Positions 1-12,135 of a stretch of DNA of 64,000 nucleotides are shown here, in pieces; the stretch's first letter is position 1; every line of letters begins with the position of its first letter. The DNA is taken from assembly GCA_037447655.1 (NCBI GenBank), contig JBBHKE010000880.1, positions 279,934 through 343,933 on the forward strand, read 5' to 3'. This DNA comes from Zygnema cylindricum (lineage: Eukaryota; Streptophyta; Zygnematophyceae; Zygnematales; Zygnemataceae). Both the position numbers and the translations under genes were made by a program. Under the pieces are notes generated by a model. That model ran no database searches, was not told where the DNA came from, and saw nothing but the letters and a program-made list of their open reading frames with translations.

Positions 1-150
1 AGATTTGCGAAATGAATAGTGTTTACTAACGTGTCAGATTTGCGACGCTTTGTCACGTTCCCTAAGATTGCAAAATGAATATTGATACTACCGTGCCAAA
101 TTTGCGACGCTTTGTCGCGTTCCCTAAGATTTGCGAAAAAAATAGTGTTA
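1..150. repeat. Tandem repeat, ~65 bp unit, about 2.3 copies
   Basis: Two successive units run from 'agatttgcgaaatgaat' to 'gttccctaag', and a third, partial unit starts near position 127. The array is cut by the window edge, so its true length is unknown. No coding role is seen. Confidence 0.75.
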
Positions 151-679
151 ATCATGATGTCACGTACTTCCACGATACCGAAGAGTACAAAGTACAATAA
201 TGTTGGATTATATGGACAGTACAAAATTTTCATTTTTTTTGTTTTTTGGTTGACCGACCGTAACCGACCGTTTTTTTTTCCTGGTGAATCAACCGATTGT
301 AACCGCCCGACCCCCAAAATTTGGCAGCTGAATCCGTTTCGGATCCGGCGCGGGCGGTCGGTTAACGGCCCGTCACGGTTTCTGTTGATCGTTTGCGACC
401 TCTGGCGTCGACTATGTGAACACGGGCTTATACTATATCGGCTACACTGTGGGATAAGTGTACTTAAATTAGAGTTAGGCATAAATTATAGTTAATTATT
501 TCGTGGTGAAATGCCTCAAACACAAATTAGAGTTAGTAATACCGATTGTATTTTTAGCTAATTACTTTCTTAACGCTATTAGCGATTCACGCTGTAGTGT
601 CATTGATTATGTTCTTAGTTGCAGAGGTAAGATTTATGGGTACTGATATAGTGTCATCGACGCTGATAATAATGCACTG
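151..679. other. Non-coding stretch with a probable T2 relic
   Basis: No supportable gene is present. Positions 443-595 look like a decayed T2 MITE: a left end related to TACACTGTG and a right end 'gctattagcgattcacgctgta'-like that pairs with it. The rest (240-400) is rich in GACCG/CGGTC motifs with no family I recognise. Confidence 0.4.
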
Positions 680-899
680 TACACCTTGAATCGTTATTAG
701 AGTATAAGTTATTTTAGCGTATAGGAATAATTACCGTTATTAACACTAATTGGGAATTTGTAAATTTTCAAAGAAATCGTCTACTCTAATTAGGAATTAG
801 GTTTTTTTTTTAAATAACATGGATAATTCTATTTGAGAATTTGAAAAAATAATGGTACCCGAATTAGCGTTCAATACGCTAATAACGATTCACGGTGTA
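680..899. mobile_element. T2 MITE (TA-flanked, ~220 bp)
   Basis: The left end reads TA then CACCTTGAATCGTTATTAG, and the right end is its inverted match, CTAATAACGATTCACGGTG then TA. The TA on both sides fits a Tc1/mariner (Stowaway-like) target duplication. There is no coding capacity. It belongs to the same terminal-repeat group as the copies at 11925, 19179, 27358 and 63683. Confidence 0.7.
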
Positions 900-1253
900 C
901 TGCACAAAAAGTACGAAAATTACGAGAAGTTGTAAGGTTCAGACTAGGTTTCTTAAATTTTGGCAGGCGGTGTGGACCGCGTGGACATATGTCCACAGGT
1001 TCAAAAAACGAGGTATTCCCACACTTCGCAAAGTACTGCCCGGGTACCTTGCGATTTTAGGGTCATAGGGTTATTGGTCGTGTTTTTTTTTTAATAAAAA
1101 AAAACACGAATGAGAAAAAAACCCTAAACATATTTATACGTTGGACGTCTGCGCGGCGCGGCGCGTCGTAAAACGAAACGAGTGTGGACGTCGAGAGTAA
1201 AACTCCCACACGTTGTCGTTAGCGCGAAAATCGCAAGGTTCAGTACAGTATAG

Positions 1254-2612
1254 TACACAGCCAATCGCTATTAGCGAAATGTATACTAATTTCGTCCCGA
1301 TTTTTTTTAAAAAATTATTAAATAGCATAACTTAGGGCACTTTCGCATGTAACCGAAACTTAGTCTTGTTACTTTGTTATTTAGCGAAGATTCTCTGTAC
1401 AACTTTCAGAGCATTCATATGTAAACGTAAATAACTTGTTACTTAAAAACATGACTTACGTAGACGTGTACGAAACAATGTGATAGATGAAGTGGTACAC
1501 AAAATGAGGCAAAACTTCCACTCGGCTTCAATTTGAGGCGACTCTCCGCACGCTGTGCAATTTTTGTGACTTCGTAATGTCCGTACGCCACCTTGTCGAC
1601 GTATCGAAACTCGTAAGTACCTTTCGCTATCGCATAGAAATTCGGTTTCGTTTTTCGTTTTCCCACTTGCCGACAGGTGCCCAATGTTTTTCCTACGCCG
1701 TATGTGTGAAGGCACGTGTGTTTGAGAAAGACGGCCCTGTACGGAAATCAACGCACGGAAAACAGTACGCACAGGCTGGAAACGTGCATTGTGATTTTTG
1801 TTTTGGTACTCTGCGCGCAAAAATTGTAAAAAAGATCCTACATATGCGACAGCGTCTGACTATTCGCTCACCTTATTGGAATTTATTTCAAATCACCTCG
1901 CGAGGTGATTTGACGTAAAGTTTGAACATGTGCTGAAAGGACGCGAAAGTGGGTCGAAATGCGCTAGACGACAAATTGCATCGCGCTAGATGTTAAAACA
2001 TTGTACGTATAAAGTTTAAAGGTAACGCAACTTGTACAGTAGTAATTTCTATTTTTTGGTACGGCTGCGGATTTTCTCATTTTTTTCTAAGCTATGGAGG
2101 AAAATGACAGAAAATAACTGTAACTTTAGCACATGCAGAATTACCCTAATTTTTTCTTTACTCCATTTGGGGTTTTTTTCCAAATACCGTACAAAACGAA
2201 AGTACGTTGTCTTTTAAATAGTGTGGTGTATGGTCAGTGTCTGACCGTAAAATCGTACCTTTTTAAGTGAAAAGGTATAATTAATGAGTTTTAGTAACCG
2301 CGGACGCATGAGAATATGTGCTCTAAAAAAGGGGATGAAATCGTGCTGTCAAATATCACGTTCGCACATATTCGTCCAACAACCACGTTTCGACTGTGTG
2401 AACGTCCGATTTGTGTACGATTTGTCAGATTTTGTACAAGTTCCTATATTAGTGTAAGCATGTTTGCGACCGACAATTTTTTTTTTCAAAGACCCAAATT
2501 AGCATTAGAATGTATGTTTTTTTTGAAAATTTTCAAATTCCAAATTAGCGTAAATCACTGTAATTATTCCTATACGCTAAAGAAACCTATACGCTAATAG
2601 CGATTGGCGGTA
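1254..2612. mobile_element. Long T2 element with a nested T1 element
   Basis: The ends are an inverted pair: CAATCGCTATTAGCG near 1262 and CGCTAATAGCGATTG near 2602, flanked by TA. The right half (2220-2600) resembles the interior of the long T2 copies at 29030-29619 and 39926-40599, including a block with 'gtaccttttta..tgaaaaggta'. The left half is interrupted by a T1 element. No transposase is present, so it is non-autonomous. Confidence 0.5.
1335..2146. mobile_element. T1 Tourist-like element (subfamily b), nested
   Basis: The left end after TTA is GGGCACTTTCGCATGTAACC; the right end is degraded ('cacatgcagaattaccc' then TAA). The interior matches the copy at 17175-18602, including a 26-bp perfect palindrome at 1888-1913 (half-site TCAAATCACCTCG) followed by 'gggtcgaaatgcgctagacgacaaa'-like sequence. 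A 3-bp TTA/TAA target site and GGG-type ends suggest the PIF/Harbinger superfamily. It has no coding potential. Confidence 0.55.
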
Positions 2613-3678
2613 TAGTGTGCAGATAATCGTCCTCCGTTCACAGTACACCTCTTGACAGCCAGCGTTTTGCGCTTCTTGTCAAGTTCCGCTCACATCTGTC
2701 TTGCGCTTTCCCAGGAACAAATCTTTTTGTCGGCCACTCGAGCAGCTGGGTCTTGCAGGCTACGTGTCTTTATGGCATGACGGGCGCTCCTTGAATTCCG
2801 CTTGTCGTTTCACGTAATCGTCTAGGCTTTTTTACGGCTTACCGTACTGCGTGCCGAAGGATCTCTCCTATGATTTCAAGACTTCAAGTCGCTATGTAGA
2901 CCATGTCCCACCGACAAGTGTACGACCAAGTACATGTCCGCTCAGCAAAAACGTCAACTATAGTTTAGTTTTTACAAATCTCATCGTGACGGTCCAAAAT
3001 AGGGCATTATGAGGGTATGGAATAATAAAGTTCGCATAATCGACGACGCTCGTTCACCTTGATGGTACTGTACTAGTCATTTTCCGGCGTATCTCTAGGA
3101 CGGTGGGCAGTACAACAAACTTTGCAGGCAATATTTAGTCATTTCCTGTCATAAATTTGAAATTTCGCCCTAGTGTTGAACAAAGGAAGAGCCCAACTGC
3201 CGCACTGACTGACTACGATTGTACGGAAATTACAAATCCTTTCCCTCTCATGAAACCGTCAGTTTCCAACTCTCAAAGGTAAAAGTTTGCTAACTGACGA
3301 CGTGACGATATCCACGAATAGAAACGTTGGTGCCGTACCCCCATCGCTCCACAGTACTATAACACCGACATTAGTTCTGTTAGAAACAAATTTTACTGGC
3401 GTCTCTTGTGATGATGTGGAAAACGGTGCAGGACTTTTCATGGATTCTAGTTACAGTAACCTGCAACCACTCCGATGACGCAGACCGACAAAAAAATAAT
3501 AAAAAATATAAAATAAAAAAAATACGGGAAAAAGAGGATTCAAACGAAACCACCGTTGCAGTAACCTGCTTCTCCAATCTGCCCTAAAACTTGGCAGCCG
3601 TGGCTACTGTAGCATCTATGACTTAAGGGCAAATTGCAGGCGAGTCTTGTTTGTCGTCCATTCTAAATCACCACCGCC
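2613..3678. other. Upstream region of the kinase gene
   Basis: No conserved coding sequence is visible in this 1.07 kb. It is the 5' flank of the kinase gene and presumably holds its promoter, but I could not identify a convincing TATA box or transcription start. A reading frame at 3287-3478 has no recognisable domain. Confidence 0.4.
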
Positions 3679-6325
3679 ATGTTAAGCCCCTTCAGACTCT
3701 TTTGTTCTGAGAGCAAACGTCTGACTCCAAGAGACGGCGACCGCCCTCCAGAGCCTCCCTGTTTCGAATCCATTCCTTCCTCTCCCTCCTTTCCCTTCAC
3801 ATCCTGGTCCTCTTCTACGTCCTCTGTCTCCTCTCCTACACAGAGACGGAAATCTAAGACTGGACGTACACATACCGACGAAAACGACTCATCTGATTCG
3901 TCGTTTTGTCCGGAGTTTTCTCCTTCTTCGAACCAAGAGAGTGTCATTTTTAGTTATTTGTATCCGCAACCTGAAGGAAGGCTGTCAAAATCAGCTGATT
4001 TTGGCACTTGCACTGTAGACAAAGCAGAAAGGACGCTTCTTACTCATTCACTTGACTTTGGAAGTGGAGCTGGAGGAGCTTCTAGACAATCTGGCAGCCA
4101 TGATGGCTCTCTAGGCTTGCATAAGCTCTCCATCTTAGAATGGGCCAATAAAAGAGGGTGTATGCTGCCGGAAATAGCTCACATTTTGAAGGAATTCCGG
4201 AGAAATAATCAATGCTCCTGTTCGTCGTCTTCATTATCAGAGGACAGCGAAGAAAATGAGGACGACGAGGAAGCCAGAGAAAACTCAACTTCTCAAGGTT
4301 GTCGTATGTCCAGAAATAATGCTGGTTTAAAGAATGGCTTAAACAAAAGGTTTGCCCGGTCACAAGAATACAAACCCTCTCGTAAAGAAGTATCGTGTTT
4401 GCGACAATCCAAATCAGTTTTATCTGATGACCTAAAACCTGATGATCCTGTTTCAGAAAGCAACGAAATCAAAGCAAGGAGAGCAAATGTATGGAAATCC
4501 TCTGTTTTATTTCAGGAAGAATGCAGCCGTAATATCTCTTCCATTATCAAACCCGACTCACCTAAACCAGCTGCTGTTATAACAGTTCCTCTATCGGATG
4601 GAAAGAACGAACTTTTGCACGAATCTCCTGAACAAGCACAGTTGACAGAACCAGAGAAGGATTCTGATATCAGCATTCCATCTGATACCGGTGGTCACCC
4701 TCGCACACCATTTCCATCTCTGGTTTGTTTTCTACCCAAGGGACTCTAACTATTACTGAGCATTGCCGTACATCTTTCTCAATTCTCATTAATGCAGACT
4801 GGGTTTCGGCTAGCATTGCATTCAGTTTCCTTTTAAATTATTTATATTAAATGGAAGAGAAGCACGTCCATTTTTGCGTTGCTAAACAGAGATATGATTT
4901 TGTCTTAAGTGCACGTTTTTTGTTGTCTTTAAAAATATGACTTGTATTGACCCGGCATTGACTTCTTGTTTCTGTTTGAATATGGGTGGGTTGACAGGCA
5001 ATGTACATTGACGTTGCGAAACAGGAAGCAAAAAAATCTCAGGAACTTCTGGATTCTTCCAAAGAGGTACACCTCTTTCTAGCCATTACAGGGAATTGCA
5101 GTTTATTCAACTTTGTGTATCTAAATTTGCAAGTCCTTATGGCACCAATAGCACTCGCATGAGAAGATTACAAGCATTTAAGTTGATTAAAAATGATGAA
5201 ATATAATGAAGTTGTACTGGAAATTGATTCTTTGAGTCGCTTCTCATGCAGGCTTGGCATGACACTACTGGTATGGCCATCAAGTGGTTCAGCACGGAAG
5301 AGATAAACAAAATGACAAACGATTTTTCGCAAGAAATCGGCAGTGGTGGCTTTGCAACTGTGTATAAGGGATCTTTCCAAGGAGTCGATGTGGCTGTCAA
5401 AAGGCTGAATCCTTTGAAAGCGAATCGTACTTTCAAGCGAGAGGTGCAGATGCTGCGTGGTTTTAGTCATCCACATGTGATTTCTCTAATAGGAATTGAT
5501 GCGGTTAGCTTCTCTATAGTGAGTGAGTACATGGCTGGAGGAAGCCTTCAAGAATGGCTCAGAGATGGGAAGCCAAACATTCTTACCTGGGAAGACAGAG
5601 TGAGAATCTGTCGAGAAATGACTGATGGTATGATGGCATTACATAGCCAAAATGTGGTCCATCGTGACCTGAAGCCTGGAAATGTGCTTCTTGATGAGTT
5701 TAAAATTAGCAAGATTTCAGATATGGGCTTAGCAAAGCAGTCGAAAGGGGACCTAGCGACCATGTCTGATATTAGAGGAACACCTGGTTACATTGATCCG
5801 TTCTTGTTAACGGGCAATTCCAGTCGGCCAAAGTTCAGCAAGCTGTCGGACACATTTTCACTTGGTCTCATCATGCTGCAACTTATGACGAAGATGGAGC
5901 GAGTTGACTTTGTGCACAATATACTTTTTCAGCTTGACAAGAAAGTAGAAAGCAGATATGAAAGTAAATCAAACACCAACTCAGGTAACAAGCCCATTGC
6001 TGACAGAATGCTCAGAGAGAAAAAAACTCGTTGGAAGGACTGCCCTGGTGGGTTTGAAGGGTTGGTAGCCAGTTTCTGTAGAGATTACTTGGACCCGAAA
6101 TCCCGTGCTGTTCCTAAAGAATATTTGCACCAAGCGGTGGGTCTTATGTTGTGTTGTGTTGAAAAAGTTCCGGAACTTCGTCCTCCCTTAGGGTTACTGC
6201 TTGTTGCTTTAGAGAGATTGGAAAAATTATCAAAACTAGAAATACAGCCTCCATCTGAACAGGCTGATAGAGTGGCAAGTATAGAAAGAATACACTGGCG
6301 TTGGTGGAAAAATACAAGGGGGTGA
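3679..6325 (+). CDS. Ser-rich protein with RLK/Pelle-like kinase domain (3 exons)
   Basis: I infer exons 3679-4722, 4998-5066 and 5252-6325, all joined in phase 0, giving 728 residues. ATG 3679 is the first start after an in-frame TAA at 3664 and sits in a good context (accgccATG). Residues 1-371 are Ser- and acid-rich with no known domain, apart from a possible helix (ILEWANKRGCMLPEIAHILK). The kinase domain starts near residue 395: P-loop GSGGFATVYKG, VAVK lysine ~421, HRDLKPGN with catalytic Asp ~510, and SDMG metal-binding Asp ~528 (DMG in place of DFG). It continues with GTPGYIDP and a SDTFSLG motif. The HRD arginine makes it an RD-type Ser/Thr kinase. There is no signal peptide or membrane segment, so it is probably cytoplasmic. 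The C-terminal lobe resembles plant U-box/RLCK kinases. The first donor (CTG|GTTTGT) is weak, so that boundary is the least certain part. Confidence 0.75.
4723..4997 (+). other. Inferred intron 1 of kinase gene
   Basis: The donor is CTG|GTTTGT and the acceptor is TTGACAG|GCAATG. Splicing keeps phase 0 and avoids the stop at 4747-4749 that ends the first open frame. The donor is non-optimal and should be checked with RNA data. Confidence 0.5.
5067..5251 (+). other. Inferred intron 2 of kinase gene
   Basis: The donor GAG|GTACAC and acceptor CATGCAG|GCTTGG are both good. The 69-nt exon before it (4998-5066) encodes 23 residues, mostly charged and helical (DVAKQEAKKSQELLDSSKE), leading straight into the segment before the kinase domain. 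Confidence 0.65.
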
Positions 6326-9300
6326 CAAAGTAGATGACTATTTTGGCTTTATAACGCACGTTGTAACAGTGGTAGAGTGAGTCACGTGAAGGAGACAAGA
6401 AATGAAAGACTCAGCGCAAGCAGAACAAAGAAAGAAGGACGTGTGTATATAAGAAAAATATGGAGCAAGAGTACCTGAAATGGTAGTCACGCCATAGCCA
6501 ATGCTTGCTTAAAGCCTCATTGGGTCTTCGTGAAGCTGTTAAAAGTTTTGGTGATCAAAGCTGAATATTACCAGCTACGTATTATGGTACCATACGTACC
6601 ATAATACGTATGGTTATCCAAGCTGGCAGCACGGAATACACATGATATGCTGATGGAGATACTACAACAAAAACTTCCAGGAAAGGCAAACCTTGGGAAG
6701 ACAAAAAGTTGAAAAACTAATCACCTTGAGGCAGCAGGCTCATGAAGGAGCTAAAACCACAGACACTGCGCAAACATTTGTTTCTGGAGAGACATATAAC
6801 CGTGCGCTGAGCAATGGAGATTCCAGATGAGAATCGAGAACTTGCACAAGTATATTTTTTACTACGATCAACGGACGTCTGGCTGTGTTTGCCATCAATA
6901 AGATGAGACTTCTGGTTTATTGGGACGTTTAAGTTTTAAGGTTGCTTTTCATGCAAGCATAATGCAGCAGCTAAAGGGTTATGTCATGCACTTGTAGCTA
7001 AATTTATTTCGCAATTTGTTTTTGCTTTCTTGTTAGTTGTCTCTGTTTTGTAGAAGCAGGTGTAATTTAACCCTAGAGTGTCCAGAGGATCAACCTCAGG
7101 AAAAGGACGGATTTGGTAGCTGGTGACTTTAACTTTTTTGATAGTTTGTAACGCCAAAATATTTTTATTGTTGAACAATGCAGTAAGCAAGTCAGCACAT
7201 TTATTCATTTTTAGGGATTGCCATGTTTCATGAACGAACATGATTGGTATTATTTGCTGGAATTCTTCGGCAAGGCTTGAGATCATTTTTTTCTTTTACA
7301 ACTTCTGTTTCTTCTCGTAAACCGGGGAGTTTTCAAGCTATACAAGGAGAAGTGTGACAAAAGGCACTCTCAAAAAGGGTGTGCACTAGGAAGACATTGG
7401 GAGTGTTTGTGAATATTCAAGAATCCAAAATAAACTAAAGTTTCATTAAATAAAGATTTTTTTTTACTAATGACAAATTAGATTCACAGAAATTTGTTTC
7501 ACCGTCTTTTTCGAAAACCATACAGATTTATTGAAGCATAGAACCCTGATTATTTTTTTCTGCCTCAGTGGTAATGGTAGGTTAGAATAAATCGAATTTC
7601 TGCGATTTACATTCTCAATAGATTGCTATTGCAGAAATATACTAATACTGGCCTTGAAAAGGAAATCCTGACTGGTTAAGGTATGGTTAAGGTATGGTTA
7701 AGGTACGTTCTAGCAAAAAACAAAGGGGAAAAAACGAAGGGGGAAACGAATATAGCCAGAAAAAATGAAGGGGAAATCCTCAATATGACAACAGTATTCT
7801 TAAGCCATGTAAAGCTTCTTCTGAATGGACAAAACTGACAAATTACTGTCTCCAATGATGATGTCATAAATGGGAGTTAGTAACCTGCTAAACCTTCGAA
7901 GCTCAAAGTTAAAGCACACTAACACAATGGAAGAGGTTCTCCCAAATGAAGTCAAAACATTTCATTGGCATGCATATAATTTAATACGCGGAATAAATAT
8001 TTCTATGGTACGCATATGATTTAGTACGTGCAATAATACTGTAAATTCCAGCGATCGTGGCTAGTTTTGAATGGCTGACAAAATGAAAATAAATGAAAGA
8101 AAAAAAAACGAATAAAACGTTTGAAAAGATTTTTAACAGTTAATCCTCCTCTAAAGTCTTGACGGAATTTACTTAATTTTGAGCCGTGATAAAACATTTA
8201 AGATCCCCCAAGTTACTCATCAAACTGTAAGTAAATGTCACACCAGGTCATCCAATTCCACAACTGATCCAATCGAGAAGAAGTCACCGTTTCGATAAAA
8301 GACGGAAGTTGTCCATTTTCCTTCTCTTTGGTTTAGTTACATTTTCCTTTTTCCGCTCCCCTTGGTAATCTCTAAGCAGATGCTCCCCCATTGTGAAATT
8401 TATAGATTAATTGCTTTCGCGACTTGATGTATTAGGTTTAATTCTTACGTAGAGTGGATTGAAAGGAAAATGACGATGCTCACCGAGCACGACCTAACCA
8501 TTTTACGACTTTTGCTTTCGGAGATCTTTGGGAGTATGGATAAATAAGACAAGCGACGCCGACAATTGAAAACATTTTTTTGCGCGATTGTGCTCCTCGC
8601 GCAACCGAAGTTAGGAGAAGGGGAGCCCACATGCAACTTTTTTTTGCCTTCTACCGGTGGTTTTACTTATTCCATATAACACACGATTGCCGATGACGGT
8701 CACGGGCTTTGCCAACTTTTCCATACTTAAACCAGTCCATATAGATGATCGTATCGGTTGAGTCGGTTTTCTTTCAGTACATCTTTTTTTCTGTAGTTTC
8801 TACCAATCCGAGTGCATGCCAGCGGATACTTAGAATCGCAGAGTTTCTTTTGATCTTATGTTCCTCCTCATTTCTTTGTCCTTTCATCTTTCTCTTTTTT
8901 GTAAGGAAAAAAACAGTTCCTTCTCCACCTCTCCCACTTTCCTTCACTCGCCTCACCGGAAGCCACCCATCCTATTCCCTTTCAAGCCTAGACTAACTCA
9001 ACATTCTTCCAAAAAAAAAAATCTTCCAAAAAAACAATCTTCAAAAAAAAAACAGTCTTCCATAAAATTAACAACCAGTGTCTTGTTTCAAACCGTCGTC
9101 CAGCTTCCTTAGAGCAAAGAATAAGTCCCGCTGCCTTCTGCAGATTCTCTTCACCGAAGGACTTTTAGTATCTATTTATTCTTTACATATATATCTCCGC
9201 CAGCTCATCAAATCCCACCGGGAATTGCTTCCAGCAAGAATTCTTGAGTTCTGTCGTCCTTTCGTGAACTTTCGTCAACATTCAGATATTCCTCAGAAAT

Positions 9301-10183
9301 TACTTTCAACAAAAAAAATAAAAAACTCGTTGTGGTATAGACTTCTTAACTTCTTTTCACACTGAGCAAGCATATTTGCACGTATTTGGAGTGGAAAAGA
9401 TGGCTGAATTCCTCCCAATTGATCGCATGGCGTTACTTGAAAACACACTGAAGACTATTTTATACTTAAATGAATCAAATACAGTGTGCTAAGTTTTCTT
9501 ATCCTTTTTGTTTCTTCCCCCCACATATAGTTTGTCAGCTTTTGCAATGCTACTTCCTTTTGTTCCAATGGACTCAGATGGTTCACCATCGCGATTTTTA
9601 AAAAGTCAGCCATTTTTTTTTTTTTTATTATTATTCTTTTTCATAGTGTACCTCCGTGCAAGGTTCCTGAAATTCCGGAGATCACATTCCTTCCTGCTTC
9701 TTGACGCGTTTAAGTATTTTCTGTAAAATTTGCAAACAGAAACGACAAAAATAATAAAATATATAAGAAATGACAATGATGTAACTGCACACAGCAATTC
9801 AGTTGGATCTGATGGTAAACTATAAAAAATAAGTGCTTTCAAGACAAAAAATATCCTCTTGATTGACATGGATTGATCACCCGAAACTTTAAAAAGAAGC
9901 GTAAAAAGAAACTTGTCGTTTGGCAAATGCGTAAATTATATGTAAAGTGAAGAAAAAATCCGTAAAAACCGGAACTGCAAACTGAACTATATGTCAGCAG
10001 CGACGATGGCATTGTTGATAATAGTGCACATCTGTCTGATGATTGTTAATGATACCAGTAACAGTGATGACTATGAACAGTAAATAATTGTTGGTCATGA
10101 CTGGGGGTCGAAAATGATTGGTGCGGATTTAAGTCATCAATGATTGGGTAACAAACCAAGTATTGAAATTATAAGTGATGCAG
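6326..10183. other. 3.9 kb intergenic region without a supportable gene
   Basis: AT-rich sequence with many homopolymers and short frames, none with recognisable domains. A perfect hairpin lies at 6576-6610. At 7676-7705 'ggttaaggtat' is repeated in tandem. An A-rich/CTTCC repeat lies at 9003-9065. The kinase gene's 3' UTR presumably covers the first few hundred bases, but no clear polyadenylation signal could be assigned. Confidence 0.4.
6576..6610. repeat. Perfect 15-bp-arm inverted repeat
   Basis: The arms are TACGTATTATGGTAC (6576-6590) and its exact reverse complement (6596-6610), separated by the 5-base loop CATAC. It lies 250 bp after the kinase stop codon. It could be a stable RNA hairpin in a 3' UTR or a small foldback relic. 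Confidence 0.8.
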
Positions 10184-10404
10184 TACACCGTGTATTGTTA
10201 TTAATGTTAATATCTTTTCTGCCACTTAAAACATTTTCTTCGTACACTATTTTTGGATTATGGATCTGACGGTTGCAATTGAAAGCCAAGATTCTCATCT
10301 TTCGATTGGCGGTCTCCATATAAAAATCGGAAAAGTGTGTACGGAGAACAGATGTTTTAAGTGGCGAAAAAAATATTAACACTAATAGAACGATACACGG
10401 TGTA
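10184..10404. mobile_element. Foldback MITE with ~68 bp terminal inverted repeats
   Basis: The left arm starts TACACCGTGTATTGTTATTA and runs through 'gccacttaaaacat' to 'cgtacac'. The right arm is the inverse, with 'atgttttaagtggcg' and an end TACACGGTGTA. The outer ends resemble T2 and the flanking dinucleotide is TA. Long arms and a short centre give a hairpin-forming element with no coding capacity. Confidence 0.65.
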
Positions 10405-10956
10405 GTTAGCGAACCATGATTCAAGAAAAAGTATAGGAAGAAAGCCAGATTATTAGGCGCTAATCTAAACAATATGGAACAAAGTTAACCAAAAAAAAAA
10501 TCAGTCTTAATGCTGAGAGCTTGAGCTTTGAGAAGGAGCCCCTGATAATCCTCCCAGCCTCCTTGTTAATAAGCTTCAACAATTATAGCCCATAATTACC
10601 CACATACTAACATTTACTTGTGGATCTTTTTTGACCACCTTTGGGAATTAATTTTTCGGCCATATTGGCGATACGGTCAAAATTGCAGCCACTTTCTCCA
10701 AAGACAGCCGGAGAAATATTTCACTATTCAAGCAACTCGATTCGTCAGTCAACTCTATGATTTCTAAATTTCAACATCCGGCCGTACAACCCATCTACGA
10801 TCTAGATTTGTTTTCAGACTAGCTAGTGGGATTGATTCACATTTACTTATCTGAGCATGTGACAAAGGAACCGTCCGATTAAGCCAAATTCATCTGGGCC
10901 GTAAATAATATTTGTTTTTTGCTGGGCGTCGAAAAATACACGATAAGCTTAAATAC
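10405..10956. other. Non-coding stretch
   Basis: I see no gene, structured RNA or recognisable repeat in this 550 bp. Confidence 0.4.
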
Positions 10957-10959
10957 TAA

Positions 10960-11739
10960 GGGTATGTCCCCATGTACTTGTAACTTAGCGAACTTACTTT
11001 GTATTTTAGCGCGGATCCGCCGGACCCGGCTTTCAAGTGTCCCTATGTCTGTAAGGACGAAATCGCAACTTACGCTTGTGACAATTGTATACGTCGACAA
11101 TACCTGTGACGGTTGTCAACGTCTACAATCTGTGGTCGCACGATATTTTTTGGAACAGCTTTGTGATGTCGCATGTCTCACAGTGACATTGTAGACGTAC
11201 CGCATTCCAACCTGGCAGTTTCACGGTTGAAGAAGATGCGATTTGCCCTTCGCGTCGCCTGTCCGCTCGAGGTGAAATGGCATCGGAATTTGAAGACCCC
11301 TGCAAATAAAAAATCCGTACTGGACGAAAACAGACAAAGTCAAACAAATTGTGTACTTCTTTTCGTCTTATTATAGCGCAAACGGACAAAACATAACGAA
11401 CTATGTACTTTTATTTGTCCTTGGAAATCGTAGGATTTTTTTCAAAATTTAAGGTACGTGCGAAAAAATGTTCCTATTTGTCTATCGAAAAAACCTAATT
11501 TTAAATCACATCGCGCATGTGTTTTAAACAAAGGTTTGAAGATGACGTTTTTTGTCGTAGAAGTGGGTCGAAAAGCACAAGACGACAAATTTTCGTACAT
11601 CCTAAGTTCAAGGATGACGCAAATTGTACTCTACAAATTTGCGATTCATTCGTACAGTTGCAACTTCGGCAGTACGGCGCTAAGTTTTACAGCAAAACGA
11701 CAGAAAAAAGCCCTTACTTATGCACATGGGGACACACCC
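10960..11739. mobile_element. T1 Tourist-like element (subfamily c)
   Basis: The ends are GGGTATGTCCCCATGTAC and the inverse CATGGGGACACACCC, with TAA on the left and TTA on the right. The interior shares with other T1 copies the block 'gaagatga...gtgggtcgaa...gacgacaaat' after an imperfect central palindrome near 11505-11530. It is close in layout to the copies at 22595-23362 and 24029-24785. No transposase is present. Confidence 0.65.
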
Positions 11740-11924
11740 TTAGACACATTAAAGGACAACGTACAACATGTGTTAACTCGCACGAAACGAAATAAACTTC
11801 GTACAAAATAAAAAAACGTACTTGTGTAAAAATATCGATTAAACTAAAATGACACGTCATCACGTCCACGGTGGACGTGACGACGAGTTGATTTCATTTT
11901 CGCGGCTAACGTGAAGTGATATAC

Positions 11925-12135
11925 TACACCGTGAATAGCTATTAGCGTTTAGAAATAAATAGCGTTATGAAACAAATAGCGTTATTGACGCTATTTGGGA
12001 ATTTGGGGGTTTTGACGGAAATCATTTACTCTAATTTGATTTTTAAAGGGTTTTAACTTATTCTATTTGAGTATTTGGGGAAAAAAAGGGGTACCGCAAT
12101 TAGAGTCATTGACGCTAATAGCGATTCACGGTGTA
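11925..12135. mobile_element. T2 MITE (~211 bp)
   Basis: Left end TA/CACCGTGAATAGCTATTAGCG, right end CGCTAATAGCGATTCACGGTG/TA. The ends form a ~20 bp inverted repeat flanked by TA, and the interior is AT-rich and non-coding. Confidence 0.7.

Noticed and set aside
82-495. Open frame of 137 codons near the window start
   Set aside because: No domain, low-complexity start, and it overlaps a tandem repeat and a MITE relic.
1443-1918. Overlapping frames on both strands at 1439-1918
   Set aside because: They lie within a T1 MITE; the related copy at 17175-18602 does not keep them open.
8745-9365. Series of frames considered as a possible gene
   Set aside because: Composition is CT-rich and A-rich, frames overlap in different registers, and no domain or splice pattern is evident.
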